From assembly GCF_002014825.1 (NCBI RefSeq), contig NZ_MUYU01000015.1, positions 129,725 to 193,724 of the forward strand: a DNA stretch of 64,000 nt. The letters run 5' to 3'. The DNA is from Moraxella pluranimalium (lineage in GTDB: Bacteria > Pseudomonadota > Gammaproteobacteria > Pseudomonadales > Moraxellaceae). The position numbers and the translations under genes were made by a program. A model generated the notes under the pieces. The model had not been told where the DNA came from, did no database searches, and saw only the letters and a list, made by a program, of their open reading frames with translations. Of this stretch, positions 35,784 through 45,377 are shown piece after piece; position 1 is the first letter of the stretch; every line of letters starts with the position of its first letter.

Positions 35784-36707
35784 ATGTCTTGGCAACAACT
35801 TCATCTACAATGCCCAAAATCCGCCGTTGAGCTTGCCGAAGCTTTATTTTATGAAGTCGGCGCCGTCTCTATCTTGCTCGAAGATGCCGGCGATGAGCCA
35901 CTGTTTGAGCCACTACCGGGCGAAGAGCCACTGTGGAGCGATGTGGTTATCACGGCGATTTTTGATACCAATAGTGATGATAGCTTTGCCAGTACGGATT
36001 TTGAAAGCCTTGCTAGCGAGATTGCCACCGAAGTAGATGCCACTCGTTTTTGGCTCACTCGTTTGGATGACAAGGACTGGACACGAGAATGGATGACTTA
36101 TTATAAGCCGATTAAATGCGCAGGCAATCTGTGGATTGTCCCTGAATGGCTAGATGCGCCCGAGCCTGATGCGACCAATCTTATCTTAGACCCTGGTCTT
36201 GCCTTTGGCACAGGCTATCACGCCACCACTCGCCTGTGCCTAGATTGGCTATCTGAGCAGGATTTGACTGATAAGCTTGTCATCGACTATGGCTGTGGCT
36301 CGGGTATCTTAGGTGTGGCGGCTTTGCTACTGGGTGCACGACAAGTGCTTGCGGTGGACATCGATCCACAGGCGGTACTTGCCACCAACCAAAATGCCGC
36401 CCTAAATGGCGTGGCAGATAAGCTGATTGCCTTTTTGCCCGAAGACTTTGTCGCCTATCGCAAAGACAATCCTGAGCTGTGCGACACCATCACCGCCAAT
36501 ATTCTTGCCAAGCCATTGATTCACTTTGCCCCAACCTTTAGCGAGCTACTCAAAGACGGTGGCAGTATCGTGCTGGCAGGCCTTATCCAAAACCAAACCC
36601 AAGATGTCATCAATGCCTACACGCCATACTTTGACATCGATGCGCCGTATGCCTATGATAATGCTGAAGATGGTCATTGGAATCGCCTAAGCGGTCACAA
36701 AAAATAA
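35784..36707 (+). CDS. prmA: Ribosomal protein L11 methyltransferase
   Basis: PrmA trimethylates ribosomal protein L11 with SAM. The 307-residue protein has the N-terminal L11-docking domain (SWQQLHLQCPKSAVELAEALFYEVGA), the linker with LDDKDWTREW, and the methyltransferase core LDPGLAFGTGYHATTRLCLDWL, DYGCGSGILGVAALLLGA and NILAKPL. Length and order fit the family. fis follows about 145 bases later, the classic prmA-(dusB-)fis neighbourhood with dusB missing. Confidence 0.96.
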   Translation: MSWQQLHLQCPKSAVELAEALFYEVGAVSILLEDAGDEPLFEPLPGEEPLWSDVVITAIFDTNSDDSFASTDFESLASEIATEVDATRFWLTRLDDKDWTREWMTYYKPIKCAGNLWIVPEWLDAPEPDATNLILDPGLAFGTGYHATTRLCLDWLSEQDLTDKLVIDYGCGSGILGVAALLLGARQVLAVDIDPQAVLATNQNAALNGVADKLIAFLPEDFVAYRKDNPELCDTITANILAKPLIHFAPTFSELLKDGGSIVLAGLIQNQTQDVINAYTPYFDIDAPYAYDNAEDGHWNRLSGHKK

Positions 36708-36851
36708 CGCCACCGCTTATACAGATTGCTCAAATTTTTTACAAACTTGCTACACGCTATAACACAACAATCATAGGCAGTTATGGCGTGTTTTGCTACT
36801 ATTTGCACACTAATTAGATCAAATGAATTGAGCAACTTTTGGGCGAATAAG

Positions 36852-37106
36852 ATGATGACAGCAAAAAATTATACAGAAAAGACGCCACTTCATGTTCATG
36901 TCGAGCAGGCAGTACAGCAGTATTTTGACAGCCTAGACGGTGAAGATGCCGACAATCTTTATGAAATTTTTCTTGCCGAACTTGAGCGACCTTTATTGAC
37001 TGCGACGCTCAAATACGCCCGTGGCAATCAGTCAAAGACCGCACAGCTACTTGGCCTCAATCGTGGTACGCTACGCACCAAGCTCAAAGCACACGGTCTG
37101 CTTTAA
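36852..37106 (+). CDS. fis: DNA-bending protein Fis
   Basis: From the ATG at 36852 the protein has 84 residues. The N-terminal half LHVHVEQAVQQYFDSLDGE and the C-terminal HTH ATLKYARGNQSKTAQLLGLNRGTLRTKLKAHGLL match Fis closely. Fis bends DNA and modulates transcription and recombination during rapid growth. E. coli Fis is 98 residues, so the N-terminus here is shorter, lacking part of the beta-hairpin arms; an in-frame ATG at 36783 would give 107 residues but adds a hydrophobic stretch unlike Fis. The strong terminator at 37137 closes the unit. Confidence 0.9.
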   Translation: MMTAKNYTEKTPLHVHVEQAVQQYFDSLDGEDADNLYEIFLAELERPLLTATLKYARGNQSKTAQLLGLNRGTLRTKLKAHGLL

Positions 37107-37136
37107 TCGCTTATCATATCTCGCTTAGTCATATCG

Positions 37137-37163
37137 CCCAAAGCCATTCGCTTTGGGTTTTTT
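37137..37163 (+). terminator. Intrinsic terminator after fis
   Basis: CCCAAAGC (37137-37144) pairs with GCTTTGGG (37150-37157) around CATTC, followed by six T. Confidence 0.88.
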
Positions 37164-37323
37164 GTTTTGTACATCTAATGGCTGATATATTGAGAAAATT
37201 TTTGGATAAATACCCAAATTAGCTTTATAAAATTTGTAATCAATGGTATCATTTTGTTTTTGGATTGTAAATTGATGCTTTGGCTATCAATTGCAGTGTA
37301 ATCACAATTTTTTGGGGTGAGTT

Positions 37324-38925
37324 ATGAGTTCAAAGCGTTTTGCTTTATTGTCTGTTTCTGACAAAGCAGGCATCGTTGAGTTTGCCAAAGGTCTTGTGGA
37401 TGCAGGATTTGGCATTTTATCAACTGGCGGTACTTTTAAGCTATTGACCGACAGCGGTATCGATGCCATCGAAGTCTCGGCACACACTGGCTTTAGCGAG
37501 ATGATGGACGGCCGTGTCAAGACCTTGCACCCAAAAATTCACGGCGGTATCCTAGGTCGTCGTGGCGTGGATGATGCTATCATGGCAGAGCACGGCATTG
37601 ACCGCATTGACATCGTAGCGGTGAACCTATATCCATTCGCTGCCACCGTTGCCAAGCCTGATGTAACTATGGGCGACGCCATCGAAAACATCGACATCGG
37701 CGGCCCTGCGATGGTACGCTCTGCTGCCAAGAACCATGCCCATGTCGGCATCATCACAAATCCTGCTGACTATGAGCGTGTACTTGCCGAGCTTGGCACA
37801 GCGGGCAGCCTAAGCTTTGCCACTCGTTTTGATTTGGCGGTCAAAGCCTTTGAACACACTGCAGCTTATGATGGTATGATTGCAAGCTGGCTTGGTGCTC
37901 GCCTACCTGCTGACAGCGATGCACAGCCTAGTGATGATGCCACAGCAAACACCCAATTCCCACGCACATTCAACAGCCAATTCATCAAAGCCCAAGATTT
38001 GCGCTATGGCGAAAACCCACATCAATCAGCGGCGTTTTATGTTGAGAGCAATGCCCGTGAAGCATCTGTTTCTACCGCCAAACAGCTACAAGGCAAAGAG
38101 CTGTCATACAACAACATCGCCGATACCGATGCTGCACTTGAGTGTGTCAAATCATTTGCCAAGCCTGCTTGCGTCATCGTCAAGCACGCCAACCCATGCG
38201 GTGTCGCCGTCTCTCTAGATGGCATCCTAGATGCGTATAATTTGGCTTATGCCACCGACCCTGAATCGGCCTTTGGCGGTATCATCGCATTCAACCGTGA
38301 GCTAGATGTCGAGACTGCCAAAGCCATCGTCGAGCGTCAATTCGTCGAAGTCATCATCGCCCCAAGCGTGGCTGATGGCGTGCTAGAAATCACCGGCGCT
38401 AAGAAAAATGTCCGTGTGCTTGTCTGCGGTGAGCTACCTGCGATTGATGAGCGTGCTAGCCAGTTTGACTTCAAGCGTGTCAATGGCGGTCTGCTTGTCC
38501 AAGACCAAGACCTTGGCATGATTACCAAAGACGACCTAAAAGTCGTGACCGACAAAGCACCGACCGATGCCGAGCTGGATGATTTGATTTTTGCTTGGAA
38601 AGTGGCTAAATATGTCAAATCAAATGCCATCGTCTATGCCAAAAACCGCCAAACCATCGGCGTGGGCGCAGGTCAAATGAGCCGTGTCAATTCAGCTCGT
38701 ATCGCCGCCATCAAAGCAGAGCACGCAGGTCTAGTCGTCGAAGGTGCTGTCATGGCATCGGATGCGTTCTTCCCATTCCGTGATGGTATCGACAATGCCG
38801 CTGCTGCAGGCATCAAATGCATCATCCAGCCAGGCGGCTCAATGCGTGATGATGAAGTCATCGCCGCTGCAAACGAGCATGGCATTGCTATGGTGTTTAC
38901 CGGTATGCGCCATTTCCGTCATTGA
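37324..38925 (+). CDS. purH: Bifunctional AICAR transformylase / IMP cyclohydrolase
   Basis: PurH performs the last two steps of IMP synthesis. The 533-residue protein has an N-terminal MGS-like cyclohydrolase domain ([47 protein letters not shown]) and a transformylase domain with KHANPCGVA and [11 protein letters not shown]. It ends with the conserved [17 protein letters not shown] precedes the ATG. The upstream gap (37164-37323) shows no PurR-like operator. A strong terminator follows. Confidence 0.97.
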   Translation: MSSKRFALLSVSDKAGIVEFAKGLVDAGFGILSTGGTFKLLTDSGIDAIEVSAHTGFSEMMDGRVKTLHPKIHGGILGRRGVDDAIMAEHGIDRIDIVAVNLYPFAATVAKPDVTMGDAIENIDIGGPAMVRSAAKNHAHVGIITNPADYERVLAELGTAGSLSFATRFDLAVKAFEHTAAYDGMIASWLGARLPADSDAQPSDDATANTQFPRTFNSQFIKAQDLRYGENPHQSAAFYVESNAREASVSTAKQLQGKELSYNNIADTDAALECVKSFAKPACVIVKHANPCGVAVSLDGILDAYNLAYATDPESAFGGIIAFNRELDVETAKAIVERQFVEVIIAPSVADGVLEITGAKKNVRVLVCGELPAIDERASQFDFKRVNGGLLVQDQDLGMITKDDLKVVTDKAPTDAELDDLIFAWKVAKYVKSNAIVYAKNRQTIGVGAGQMSRVNSARIAAIKAEHAGLVVEGAVMASDAFFPFRDGIDNAAAAGIKCIIQPGGSMRDDEVIAAANEHGIAMVFTGMRHFRH

Positions 38926-38941
38926 TTTGATAACCTTGATG

Positions 38942-38975
38942 ATAAGCACAGCCTTTGGGTTGTGCTTATTTTTTT
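38942..38975 (+). terminator. Intrinsic terminator after purH
   Basis: ATAAGCACA (38942-38950) and TGTGCTTAT (38961-38969) form a stem, followed by a run of T. Confidence 0.8.
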
Positions 38976-39134
38976 ACATTGGATAACCCGATAAATTAAA
39001 CCAAATTTTATATAAATAATAATTATAATAACAAAAAGTTAATAATCAGCCCATAAGGCGAACGATTTTTCATTTGACGAAACTCTTTGATTTTTCTACC
39101 ATTGTGGCATAATCATCACAATCAGGGATTTGAT

Positions 39135-39917
39135 ATGAGTACCACTTACCAAGCACACACGCCAGATGCGTCAGGATTTATTGCTTATCACGATGATGAG
39201 CACGCCATTTGGCATGACCTATTTGTCCGTCAGCAGTCCAGTATCGTCGGCAAGGCTTGCCAAGATTATCTTGATGGACTTGATAAGCTTGCACTGTCAA
39301 GCACGCACATTCCACAGCTTGCCGATATTGACCGTGTGTTACAGCAGACGACTGGCTTTGCCACCGCTGCCGTGCCTGCACTGATTTCGTTTTCCAAATT
39401 CTTTGGGCTACTTGCCGACCAAAAATTCCCCGTCGCGACCTTTATTCGCACTCGTGATGACTTTGATTATATCCAAGAGCCTGATATTTTTCATGAAATT
39501 GTCGGGCATTGTCCGCTATTAACCCACCCTGCCTTTGCCAAATTCACCCACACCTATGGCAAGCTTGGACTAAAATCGGACAAAGCGACGCGGGTATTTT
39601 TGGCACGGCTATATTGGTTCACGATGGAATTCGGGCTGATTGATACCGCTGATGGATTGCGTATTTATGGTGGCGGCATCCTAAGCTCGCCGGCCGAGAC
39701 CGAATACGCACTGTCGGGCAAGCCTGAATATCGCCCGTTTAATCTCAATGATATTTTGCGTACGCCCTATCGCATTGACAAGATTCAGCCGATTTATTAT
39801 GTCATCGACTCGCCTGATACGCCGTTTGGACTTGATGAAGCTACCCTGCTGACCGCCATCAGCCAAGCACAAAGCGATGGACTGTATGAGATGCACCCAA
39901 GCCTATTAACTGACTAA
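39135..39917 (+). CDS. phhA: Phenylalanine 4-monooxygenase
   Basis: This tetrahydropterin- and Fe(II)-dependent enzyme converts phenylalanine to tyrosine. From ATG 39135 it has 260 residues, typical for bacterial PhhA without a regulatory domain. The facial triad is His120 and His125 (FHEIVGHCPLL) with Glu165 (TMEFGLI). The substrate loop GGGILSSPAETEYALS is present. AGGGAT lies upstream. It is followed by phhB, which regenerates the pterin cofactor, as in Pseudomonas. Confidence 0.96.
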   Translation: MSTTYQAHTPDASGFIAYHDDEHAIWHDLFVRQQSSIVGKACQDYLDGLDKLALSSTHIPQLADIDRVLQQTTGFATAAVPALISFSKFFGLLADQKFPVATFIRTRDDFDYIQEPDIFHEIVGHCPLLTHPAFAKFTHTYGKLGLKSDKATRVFLARLYWFTMEFGLIDTADGLRIYGGGILSSPAETEYALSGKPEYRPFNLNDILRTPYRIDKIQPIYYVIDSPDTPFGLDEATLLTAISQAQSDGLYEMHPSLLTD

Positions 39918-39942
39918 CTGATTGATAAATAAGGAGATAATC

Positions 39943-40284
39943 ATGACCACCCCACTTAAAGACCAAGCCTGTGAAGTCTGTCGCCTAGATGCACCACTGT
40001 TATGCGACGACCAATTGCCCGTGCTACTTGAACAAATCCCCACTTGGCAGATGGTTGAAGTCGATGGCATCAAACGACTGACCAAAGTGTTTAAGTTCAA
40101 AAATTACAAGCAAGCACTTGCCTTTACCAATCAAGTCAGCGACATCGCCGAATCAGCTGGCCATCACCCTGCCATCTTATTAGAATGGGGCAAGGCAACC
40201 GTGTCATGGTGGTCACATGAAGCCGGTGGATTGCACAAGAATGACTTTATTTTGGCAGCTCGGACGGATGAACTGGTTAAGTAG
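39943..40284 (+). CDS. phhB: Pterin-4a-carbinolamine dehydratase
   Basis: PhhB dehydrates the 4a-hydroxy-tetrahydropterin produced by PhhA. The 113-residue protein has the active-site cluster [15 protein letters not shown] and [19 protein letters not shown] lies 6-7 bases before the ATG at 39943, deciding this start over one 7 codons upstream. It lies 25 bases after phhA and is closed by a very strong terminator. Confidence 0.95.
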   Translation: MTTPLKDQACEVCRLDAPLLCDDQLPVLLEQIPTWQMVEVDGIKRLTKVFKFKNYKQALAFTNQVSDIAESAGHHPAILLEWGKATVSWWSHEAGGLHKNDFILAARTDELVK

Positions 40285-40330
40285 GTCGTACAGGTTAATT
40301 TGAGCCATTATATGCAAAATCACAATGTAA

Positions 40331-40374
40331 AAAGTAGGGAATTGACAGTACTGATTGTCAATTCCCTACTTTTT
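40331..40374 (+). terminator. Very strong terminator after phhB
   Basis: A perfect 17-base stem (40331-40347 with 40356-40372) encloses an 8-base loop and ends in T. It separates phhAB from the adhesin gene. Confidence 0.9.
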
Positions 40375-40418
40375 GTATGTTTTTTATGCAATCAGGCTGA
40401 TAACTTCTTAAAAATTGA

Positions 40419-40447
40419 TTGACATAATGTAATGGTTTGTATATATT
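40419..40447 (+). promoter_or_regulatory. Strong sigma-70 promoter of the adhesin gene
   Basis: TTGACA (40419-40424) and TATATT (40442-40447) are separated by exactly 17 bases. No homopolymer or short tandem repeat, of the type that phase-varies UspA genes, lies between promoter and start. AAGGAG (40509-40514) is a strong ribosome site. Confidence 0.8.
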
Positions 40448-40520
40448 TAGTACACTTTAGTTTATGTATAACATAACAAAAGTAGCTCTCTTTAACTTCA
40501 TTACCCACAAGGAGTTTTCA

Positions 40521-43082
40521 ATGAATTTCAAGAAATCAACTCTAGCCACTTTGGTAGCCGGTTCAATGATCTCTATGTCATCATACGCTGTAACAGCTGA
40601 TGAGCTTGAGCCACGTGTTGCCAACCTTGAAAGCCAAATTGGTAGCAAAATTGAGGCGTCCGTCCTAACTCAAAAGCTTGAGGAAGTAAAAGTCAGCAAT
40701 AATACAGCGCTTAATGATAAAGTAAGCACCACTGATTTTGACACTTATAAAGGCGAAGTCACAACTGCACTTAGCGAAAAAGCGAGTCAAACCGCTCTTG
40801 AAGCTGTACTACAAGCAACACAAACCGTAACAACGCGATTGGCTGAAACTATGCGCGATGGTTTGACTGAACTTGAAGCTAACAAACTAGACAAGGCAGA
40901 ATTTGTTACCAAATCAGCAGCAATCCAAGGTCAATTGGATGCACAATCTGAAAAATTAGCGGCTGAAGAGACTGCTCGTACAGCAGCGGTTAAAGCATTG
41001 AATGAGCGTGTTGCTGCTGAAGAAACTGCTCGTGCTGAAGCAATTGCTACAGAAGTAGCTGCTCGTGAAGCTGCTGATGAAGCGATTAAAATTGATTTAG
41101 CGGCAAAAGCTGATAAAACAGAATTGGCCAAAACCAACGAAAAAGTTGCTGAGCTTGAAGCTAACAAACTAGACAAAGCAGAATTTGTTACCAAATCAGC
41201 AGCAATCCAAGGTCAATTGGATGCACAATCTGAAAAATTAGCGGCTGAAGAGACTGCTCGTACAGCAGCGGTTAAAGCATTGAATGAGCGTGTTGCTGCT
41301 GAAGAAACTGCTCGTGCTGAAGCAATTGCTACAGAGGTAGCTGCTCGTGAAGCTGCTGATGAAGCGATTAAAATTGATTTAGCGGCAAAAGCTGATAAAG
41401 CTGACTACACTGCATTCAAAGATGCAACTGTAGCCTATCTTGCCGGCGTTGATGATTTTATGACTGCTGCAGATGAATCATTAACCATTCTTGATAATGA
41501 TTTGACCGCACTTGAAAATACAGTTGCAGGCATTCAACAAGGTAATACCGACGCCCTAAATGCTGAAACAAAAGCTAAAATCGACAGCATTGGCGTCGTT
41601 GATGATGCATTTAAAGACATCTACGGCGACAACCCAACTTTGGTTGATGCACTAAAAATGGTCCATGAAGACCTAGAAAGCAAAGCGACAACCACTCAGC
41701 TAAACGCCAAAGCTGATACAACCTATGTTGATGCTCAAGATGCCAAACTACTAAAAACCATCAGCGCATTAGCCGATGCAAGTCAGGCGGCTGCAGAAGC
41801 ACTCGAAGCCGATAAACTAGACAAAGCAGAATTTGTTACCAAATCAGCAGCAATCCAAGGTCAATTGGATGCACAATCTGAAAAATTAGCGGCTGAAGAG
41901 ACTGCTCGTACAGCAGCGGTTAAAGCATTGAATGAGCGTGTTGCTGCTGAAGAAACTGCTCGTGCTGAAGCAATTGCTACAGAGGTAGCTGCTCGTGAAG
42001 CTGCTGATGAAGCGATTAAAATTGATTTAGCGGCAAAAGCTGATAAATCTACCGTAAATGAATTAGCAGCAACAGTTGATACTAAAGCCGATAAAGCAAA
42101 AGTTGATTACCTGCGTGAACTTGTAATCACTAACGGTCAATCAATCTCTAAAGTTGATGCAGCGGCTGCTAAAGCACAAACTACAGCAAATAATGCTCAA
42201 ACTGCGGCTAACAATGCTCAAGTAACCGCTGATGAAGCATTGGCAGGTTTGGATGCTAAAGCTGACAAGACTGCTGTTACAGCACTTGAAAATACCGTTG
42301 CAGCTAAAGCTGATCAAGCTACCGTAAATGAGTTGGCAGCAACAGTTGATACTAAAGCCGATAAAGCAAAAGTTGATTACCTACGTGAACTTGTAATCAC
42401 CAACGGTCAATCAATCTCTAAAGTAGATGCAGCGGCTGCTAAAGCACAAACTGCAGCTAACAACGCTCAAGCAACTGCTGATGAAGCATTGGCAGGTTTG
42501 GATGCTAAAGCTGACAAGACTGCTGTTACAGCACTTGAAAATACCGTTGCAACTAAAGCCGATCAAGCTACAGTTGATACTCTAGCTAAAGTAGTTGATA
42601 CAAAAGCGGATAAATCTGCACTTGATGCTAAAGCTGACAAAACTGCTGTTACAGCACTGGAAAACACTGTTGCAACTAAAGCAGATCAAGCTACAGTTGA
42701 TGCTCTAACCACTGTTGTAGGTACTAAAGCGAATGCATCTGATGTTGCAGCCTTGAGCGCAACCGTTGCAACCAAAGCAGATCAATCAACTGTAGATGCA
42801 CTAGATAAGCGTGTCAGCAACAACACAGCACGCATCGAAGAGCTTAATAACGATCTACGTAGCGGCCTAGCAAACCAAGCAGCACTAAGCGGTCTATTCC
42901 AGCCATACAATGTTGGCAAAGTAAACGTTTCAGTTGCAGTTGGTGGGTACAAGTCATCATCCGCCGTTGCTGTTGGCTCTGGCTATCGCCTGAACGAAAA
43001 CGTTGCAACCAAAGCTGGTTTGGCATTCAATACCAACGGTGGCGATGTTTCATATCACGCTGGTGTGAACTTTGAGTGGTAA
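40521..43082 (+). CDS. Trimeric autotransporter adhesin (YadA/UspA-like), stalk-dominated
   Basis: The 853-residue protein has a Sec signal (MNFKKSTLATLVAGSMISMSSYA), a passenger that is almost entirely Ala/Lys/Asp/Glu coiled coil, and a C-terminal YadA-type anchor of about 75 residues (SGLANQAALSGLF to the end) finishing in Phe-Glu-Trp. The passenger contains three copies of a 78-residue block (AEETARTAAVKALNERVAAEETARAEA) and two copies of an 83-90-residue block, then KADKTAVTALENTVATKADQ repeats of about 15 residues. No globular YadA head or UspA receptor domain is recognised; the longest non-repeat insert is about residues 310-430. Expected on the cell surface as a trimer, binding host matrix or complement factors by analogy. 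Confidence 0.9.
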   Translation: MNFKKSTLATLVAGSMISMSSYAVTADELEPRVANLESQIGSKIEASVLTQKLEEVKVSNNTALNDKVSTTDFDTYKGEVTTALSEKASQTALEAVLQATQTVTTRLAETMRDGLTELEANKLDKAEFVTKSAAIQGQLDAQSEKLAAEETARTAAVKALNERVAAEETARAEAIATEVAAREAADEAIKIDLAAKADKTELAKTNEKVAELEANKLDKAEFVTKSAAIQGQLDAQSEKLAAEETARTAAVKALNERVAAEETARAEAIATEVAAREAADEAIKIDLAAKADKADYTAFKDATVAYLAGVDDFMTAADESLTILDNDLTALENTVAGIQQGNTDALNAETKAKIDSIGVVDDAFKDIYGDNPTLVDALKMVHEDLESKATTTQLNAKADTTYVDAQDAKLLKTISALADASQAAAEALEADKLDKAEFVTKSAAIQGQLDAQSEKLAAEETARTAAVKALNERVAAEETARAEAIATEVAAREAADEAIKIDLAAKADKSTVNELAATVDTKADKAKVDYLRELVITNGQSISKVDAAAAKAQTTANNAQTAANNAQVTADEALAGLDAKADKTAVTALENTVAAKADQATVNELAATVDTKADKAKVDYLRELVITNGQSISKVDAAAAKAQTAANNAQATADEALAGLDAKADKTAVTALENTVATKADQATVDTLAKVVDTKADKSALDAKADKTAVTALENTVATKADQATVDALTTVVGTKANASDVAALSATVATKADQSTVDALDKRVSNNTARIEELNNDLRSGLANQAALSGLFQPYNVGKVNVSVAVGGYKSSSAVAVGSGYRLNENVATKAGLAFNTNGGDVSYHAGVNFEW
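40884..42047 (+). repeat. Three near-identical 234-bp repeats within the adhesin gene
   Basis: Copies lie at 40884-41117, 41166-41399 and 41814-42047. Copies 2 and 3 appear identical over 234 bases; copy 1 differs at two positions I can see (aaggcag/aaagcag and gaagtag/gaggtag). Spacing is 282 and 648 bases. The near identity implies recent duplication or gene conversion. Confidence 0.92.
42051..42569 (+). repeat. Two tandem repeats (270 and 249 bp) differing by one heptad
   Basis: Copy A (42051-42320) and copy B (42321-42569) encode the same block, except that A has one additional 7-residue unit (AQTAANN) in the heptad run, a 21-base length difference. Confidence 0.88.
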
Positions 43083-43109
43083 TTGACAATAGCAACATAT
43101 TGTCGATAC

Positions 43110-43139
43110 AAAAAGTCTGGTAGCAATACCAGACTTTTT
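43110..43139 (+). terminator. Intrinsic terminator after the adhesin gene
   Basis: A perfect 13-base stem (43110-43122 with 43127-43139) is capped by a GCAA tetraloop and ends in five T. Confidence 0.9.
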
Positions 43140-43264
43140 CTTTTCATACCTTATCACATATATCACGTATAACCATCAGCCACAGGCTTAAGGTTAAGCT
43201 AAGAACAAGGCACGCATCTACATCATCTATATCGACACTGATACTGATACTGATAAGCATAAAT

Positions 43265-43299
43265 AAACAAGCCCGATAGTTATTTTATCAGGCTTGTTT
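43265..43299 (-). terminator. Terminator after ppiD
   Basis: AAACAAGCC (43265-43273) pairs with GGCTTGTTT (43291-43299), extended inward by four pairs past one mismatch; T-rich on the minus strand. Confidence 0.7.
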
Positions 43300-43331
43300 T
43301 ATAGGCTTAGTGTCTTATTATCATCAACAAA

Positions 43332-45191
43332 TCAATGCTGAGCCTTTAGCGCATCTTCATTGATAATGACTTCAGATGTATCACGCAGGTAGCGTACATA
43401 GTCTTCAAGCTGATCAGCGCCGATATTATCACGAATCACCTGCATGGCACGCAGACGATCAGCAGGCGCAAGCTGAGATTCAGTGGCTTTATCAACAGGG
43501 CCGCCCACCATCACACTTGCACCATCTTCGGTCTGCACCACCCACACATCATCGCCTTCAGCTGATTGGTGTAGGAATAAGCTTGCAGACTCAAGCTGTG
43601 ACAGCTTTGGATTGGCGCGTGTTGACATACCCATATTGGCACTTGGGACTTTGAGTGATGCGCCACTATTTGCTTTGGCTTCATCAGCTGCTTTTTGGGC
43701 ATCAGCCATCGCAAGCTCAATCGCCTTTTGCTTGGCTAGCGTCATCTTGATTTGATCTTTTGCTTCATCAAAGCTCAGCGGACGAGATGCTTGATAATTG
43801 CTTGGTTGAACCCAGATATTTTTGTCACCGACAGCGATATTTGGGCTTACGCCTTGATCTTGGATGGTGAATTCATCAAATGCAGCTGCAATCACCGCAG
43901 GCTGAGATAGATCGGTTGTGTTATCCGTCTGTGGGTACGCCTTGATTTCTTTGAGCTCGACACCGACTTCTTTGGCGATATCCGCCACGCCCACACCGTC
44001 GGTTGCCAGCGTATTGATCTTGGCTGACAAATCAGCAAACACCGCTTGACGCTTATAGGTCGCAGCACGATCCATCAGCTCATCACGCAGGCTCTCAATG
44101 CTTGGTGCATTGTCATTAACTTTGGTTACCTTAAAGATTTGATAACCAAAATTCGTCTTGACGACTGCTGACACCTGACCTACGGTCAAACCACTCAAAG
44201 CCTGCTCAACCGTCGCTGCATCCTGACCAAAAACAGCAGGATTGAAACTACCGATTGCACCGCCATTTTCGCCACTTGGATCTTGCGAATATTGTTTTGC
44301 CAATGACTCAAACGACTCGCCTGCATCTAGCTTGGCTTTAATCTCTTGGGCTTGTTTTTCGGCATTATCACCGGTCAATAAAATTTGCGATAGCTCACGC
44401 CCATCGCTGATGCCTTTTTCTTTGAGATAGGACGCGTATTGCGCTTTGATTTCATCTTCGGTTGGCAAATCAACTTTGACCAGCAAGGGACTTAGCTCAA
44501 GATACGCCAAATCCACCGTTGCAGGCTTAACTAGCGTTGCTTTGTTTTCATCATAATATGCTTGGATTTGTGCATCAGTCACTTCGACTTGATCCACATA
44601 ATTTTGCCACGAATAGCGATGCACCCACACTTCACGGGCTTCAAGCTGTAAATCAAGCAAATGTGCAATTTGACTATTTGGATAAATCGCCGTACCAACG
44701 ATACTGCCAATCAGCTGACGCAAGCTTAGACGCAGACGCTCAAGATGAAACAGTGCATCTTTGGTTAGCCCATTTTGTTGCAAATAGCTAGCAAAACGGT
44801 CATTCGAAAATTGTCCATTATCCTGAAAAATCTCATACTGCTGTAGTAGCTGAGTAATCATCTCATCAGACACGGTCATGCCCAGTACAGATGCCTGATT
44901 TTCAAGCAAAGCTTTATCGGTCAGACGCTTTAGCACCATCTGCCGAAGTGCTGTTTCGTTAATCAAGCTAGCATCCACGCCTTTTTGGAGCAAGGCATTA
45001 CGTTCAGCATTCACTTCAGCTTGGAATGTGCTGACATCCACCACTTGCTCGCCCACTTTGATTAATTGGTTCGGCTGAATAGAAGCACCGCCAAACGTAC
45101 CCTGCACCCCCAAAAATGCCATCGGGATTAATGTACCTACCAAAATCAGCTTACCCGGCCAACTTTGGAGAAAATTACGCATCTTTTCCAT
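43332..45191 (-). CDS. ppiD: Periplasmic folding chaperone PpiD
   Basis: PpiD is an inner-membrane-anchored chaperone with a parvulin-like domain that assists outer-membrane protein folding. From ATG 45191 it has about 619 residues: a signal anchor (WPGKLILVGTLIPMAFLG), a SurA_N-like region, then an active-type parvulin domain around GRELSQILLTGD and SQDPSGENGGAIG. It is encoded next to hupB, as in many gamma-proteobacteria. The long frame to 45221 lacks a ribosome site, so 45191 or 45182 is the start. Its neighbour on the other side is an adhesin gene, but the two are convergent. Confidence 0.9.
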   Translation of the reverse strand: MEKMRNFLQSWPGKLILVGTLIPMAFLGVQGTFGGASIQPNQLIKVGEQVVDVSTFQAEVNAERNALLQKGVDASLINETALRQMVLKRLTDKALLENQASVLGMTVSDEMITQLLQQYEIFQDNGQFSNDRFASYLQQNGLTKDALFHLERLRLSLRQLIGSIVGTAIYPNSQIAHLLDLQLEAREVWVHRYSWQNYVDQVEVTDAQIQAYYDENKATLVKPATVDLAYLELSPLLVKVDLPTEDEIKAQYASYLKEKGISDGRELSQILLTGDNAEKQAQEIKAKLDAGESFESLAKQYSQDPSGENGGAIGSFNPAVFGQDAATVEQALSGLTVGQVSAVVKTNFGYQIFKVTKVNDNAPSIESLRDELMDRAATYKRQAVFADLSAKINTLATDGVGVADIAKEVGVELKEIKAYPQTDNTTDLSQPAVIAAAFDEFTIQDQGVSPNIAVGDKNIWVQPSNYQASRPLSFDEAKDQIKMTLAKQKAIELAMADAQKAADEAKANSGASLKVPSANMGMSTRANPKLSQLESASLFLHQSAEGDDVWVVQTEDGASVMVGGPVDKATESQLAPADRLRAMQVIRDNIGADQLEDYVRYLRDTSEVIINEDALKAQH

Positions 45192-45326
45192 ATCAATCGC
45201 TACTTTGCAAATATAAAACAAAATCTGGTTTAAAAACCTTACTATGATACGCTAATTCTTATCAATACTCAAAATACTTTTTGTATCTGTTTGCGAATTT
45301 CACCAACTTTTATGCAATAAAGGCAC

Positions 45327-45355
45327 AAAAAAACCACCCAATCACTGTTGGGTGG
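45327..45355 (-). terminator. Terminator after hupB
   Basis: CCACCCAA (45334-45341) and TTGGGTGG (45348-45355) with loop TCACTG, followed on the minus strand by seven T. Confidence 0.88.
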
Positions 45356-45377
45356 CTCTTTGTCTAAATACCGCTAA

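Noticed and set aside
37164-37323. Purine riboswitch or PurR operator upstream of purH
   Set aside because: Neither a purine-riboswitch core nor a PurR palindrome is recognisable; only a 6-base inverted repeat is present.
40285-40520. Phase-variable repeat tract upstream of the adhesin, as in uspA genes
   Set aside because: No homopolymer run of G/C or AGAT-type tandem repeat is present; the promoter has a fixed 17-base spacer.
40884-42047. CRISPR-like array from the regularly repeated blocks
   Set aside because: Repeats are 234 bp, in frame within a protein gene and without spacers of constant length.
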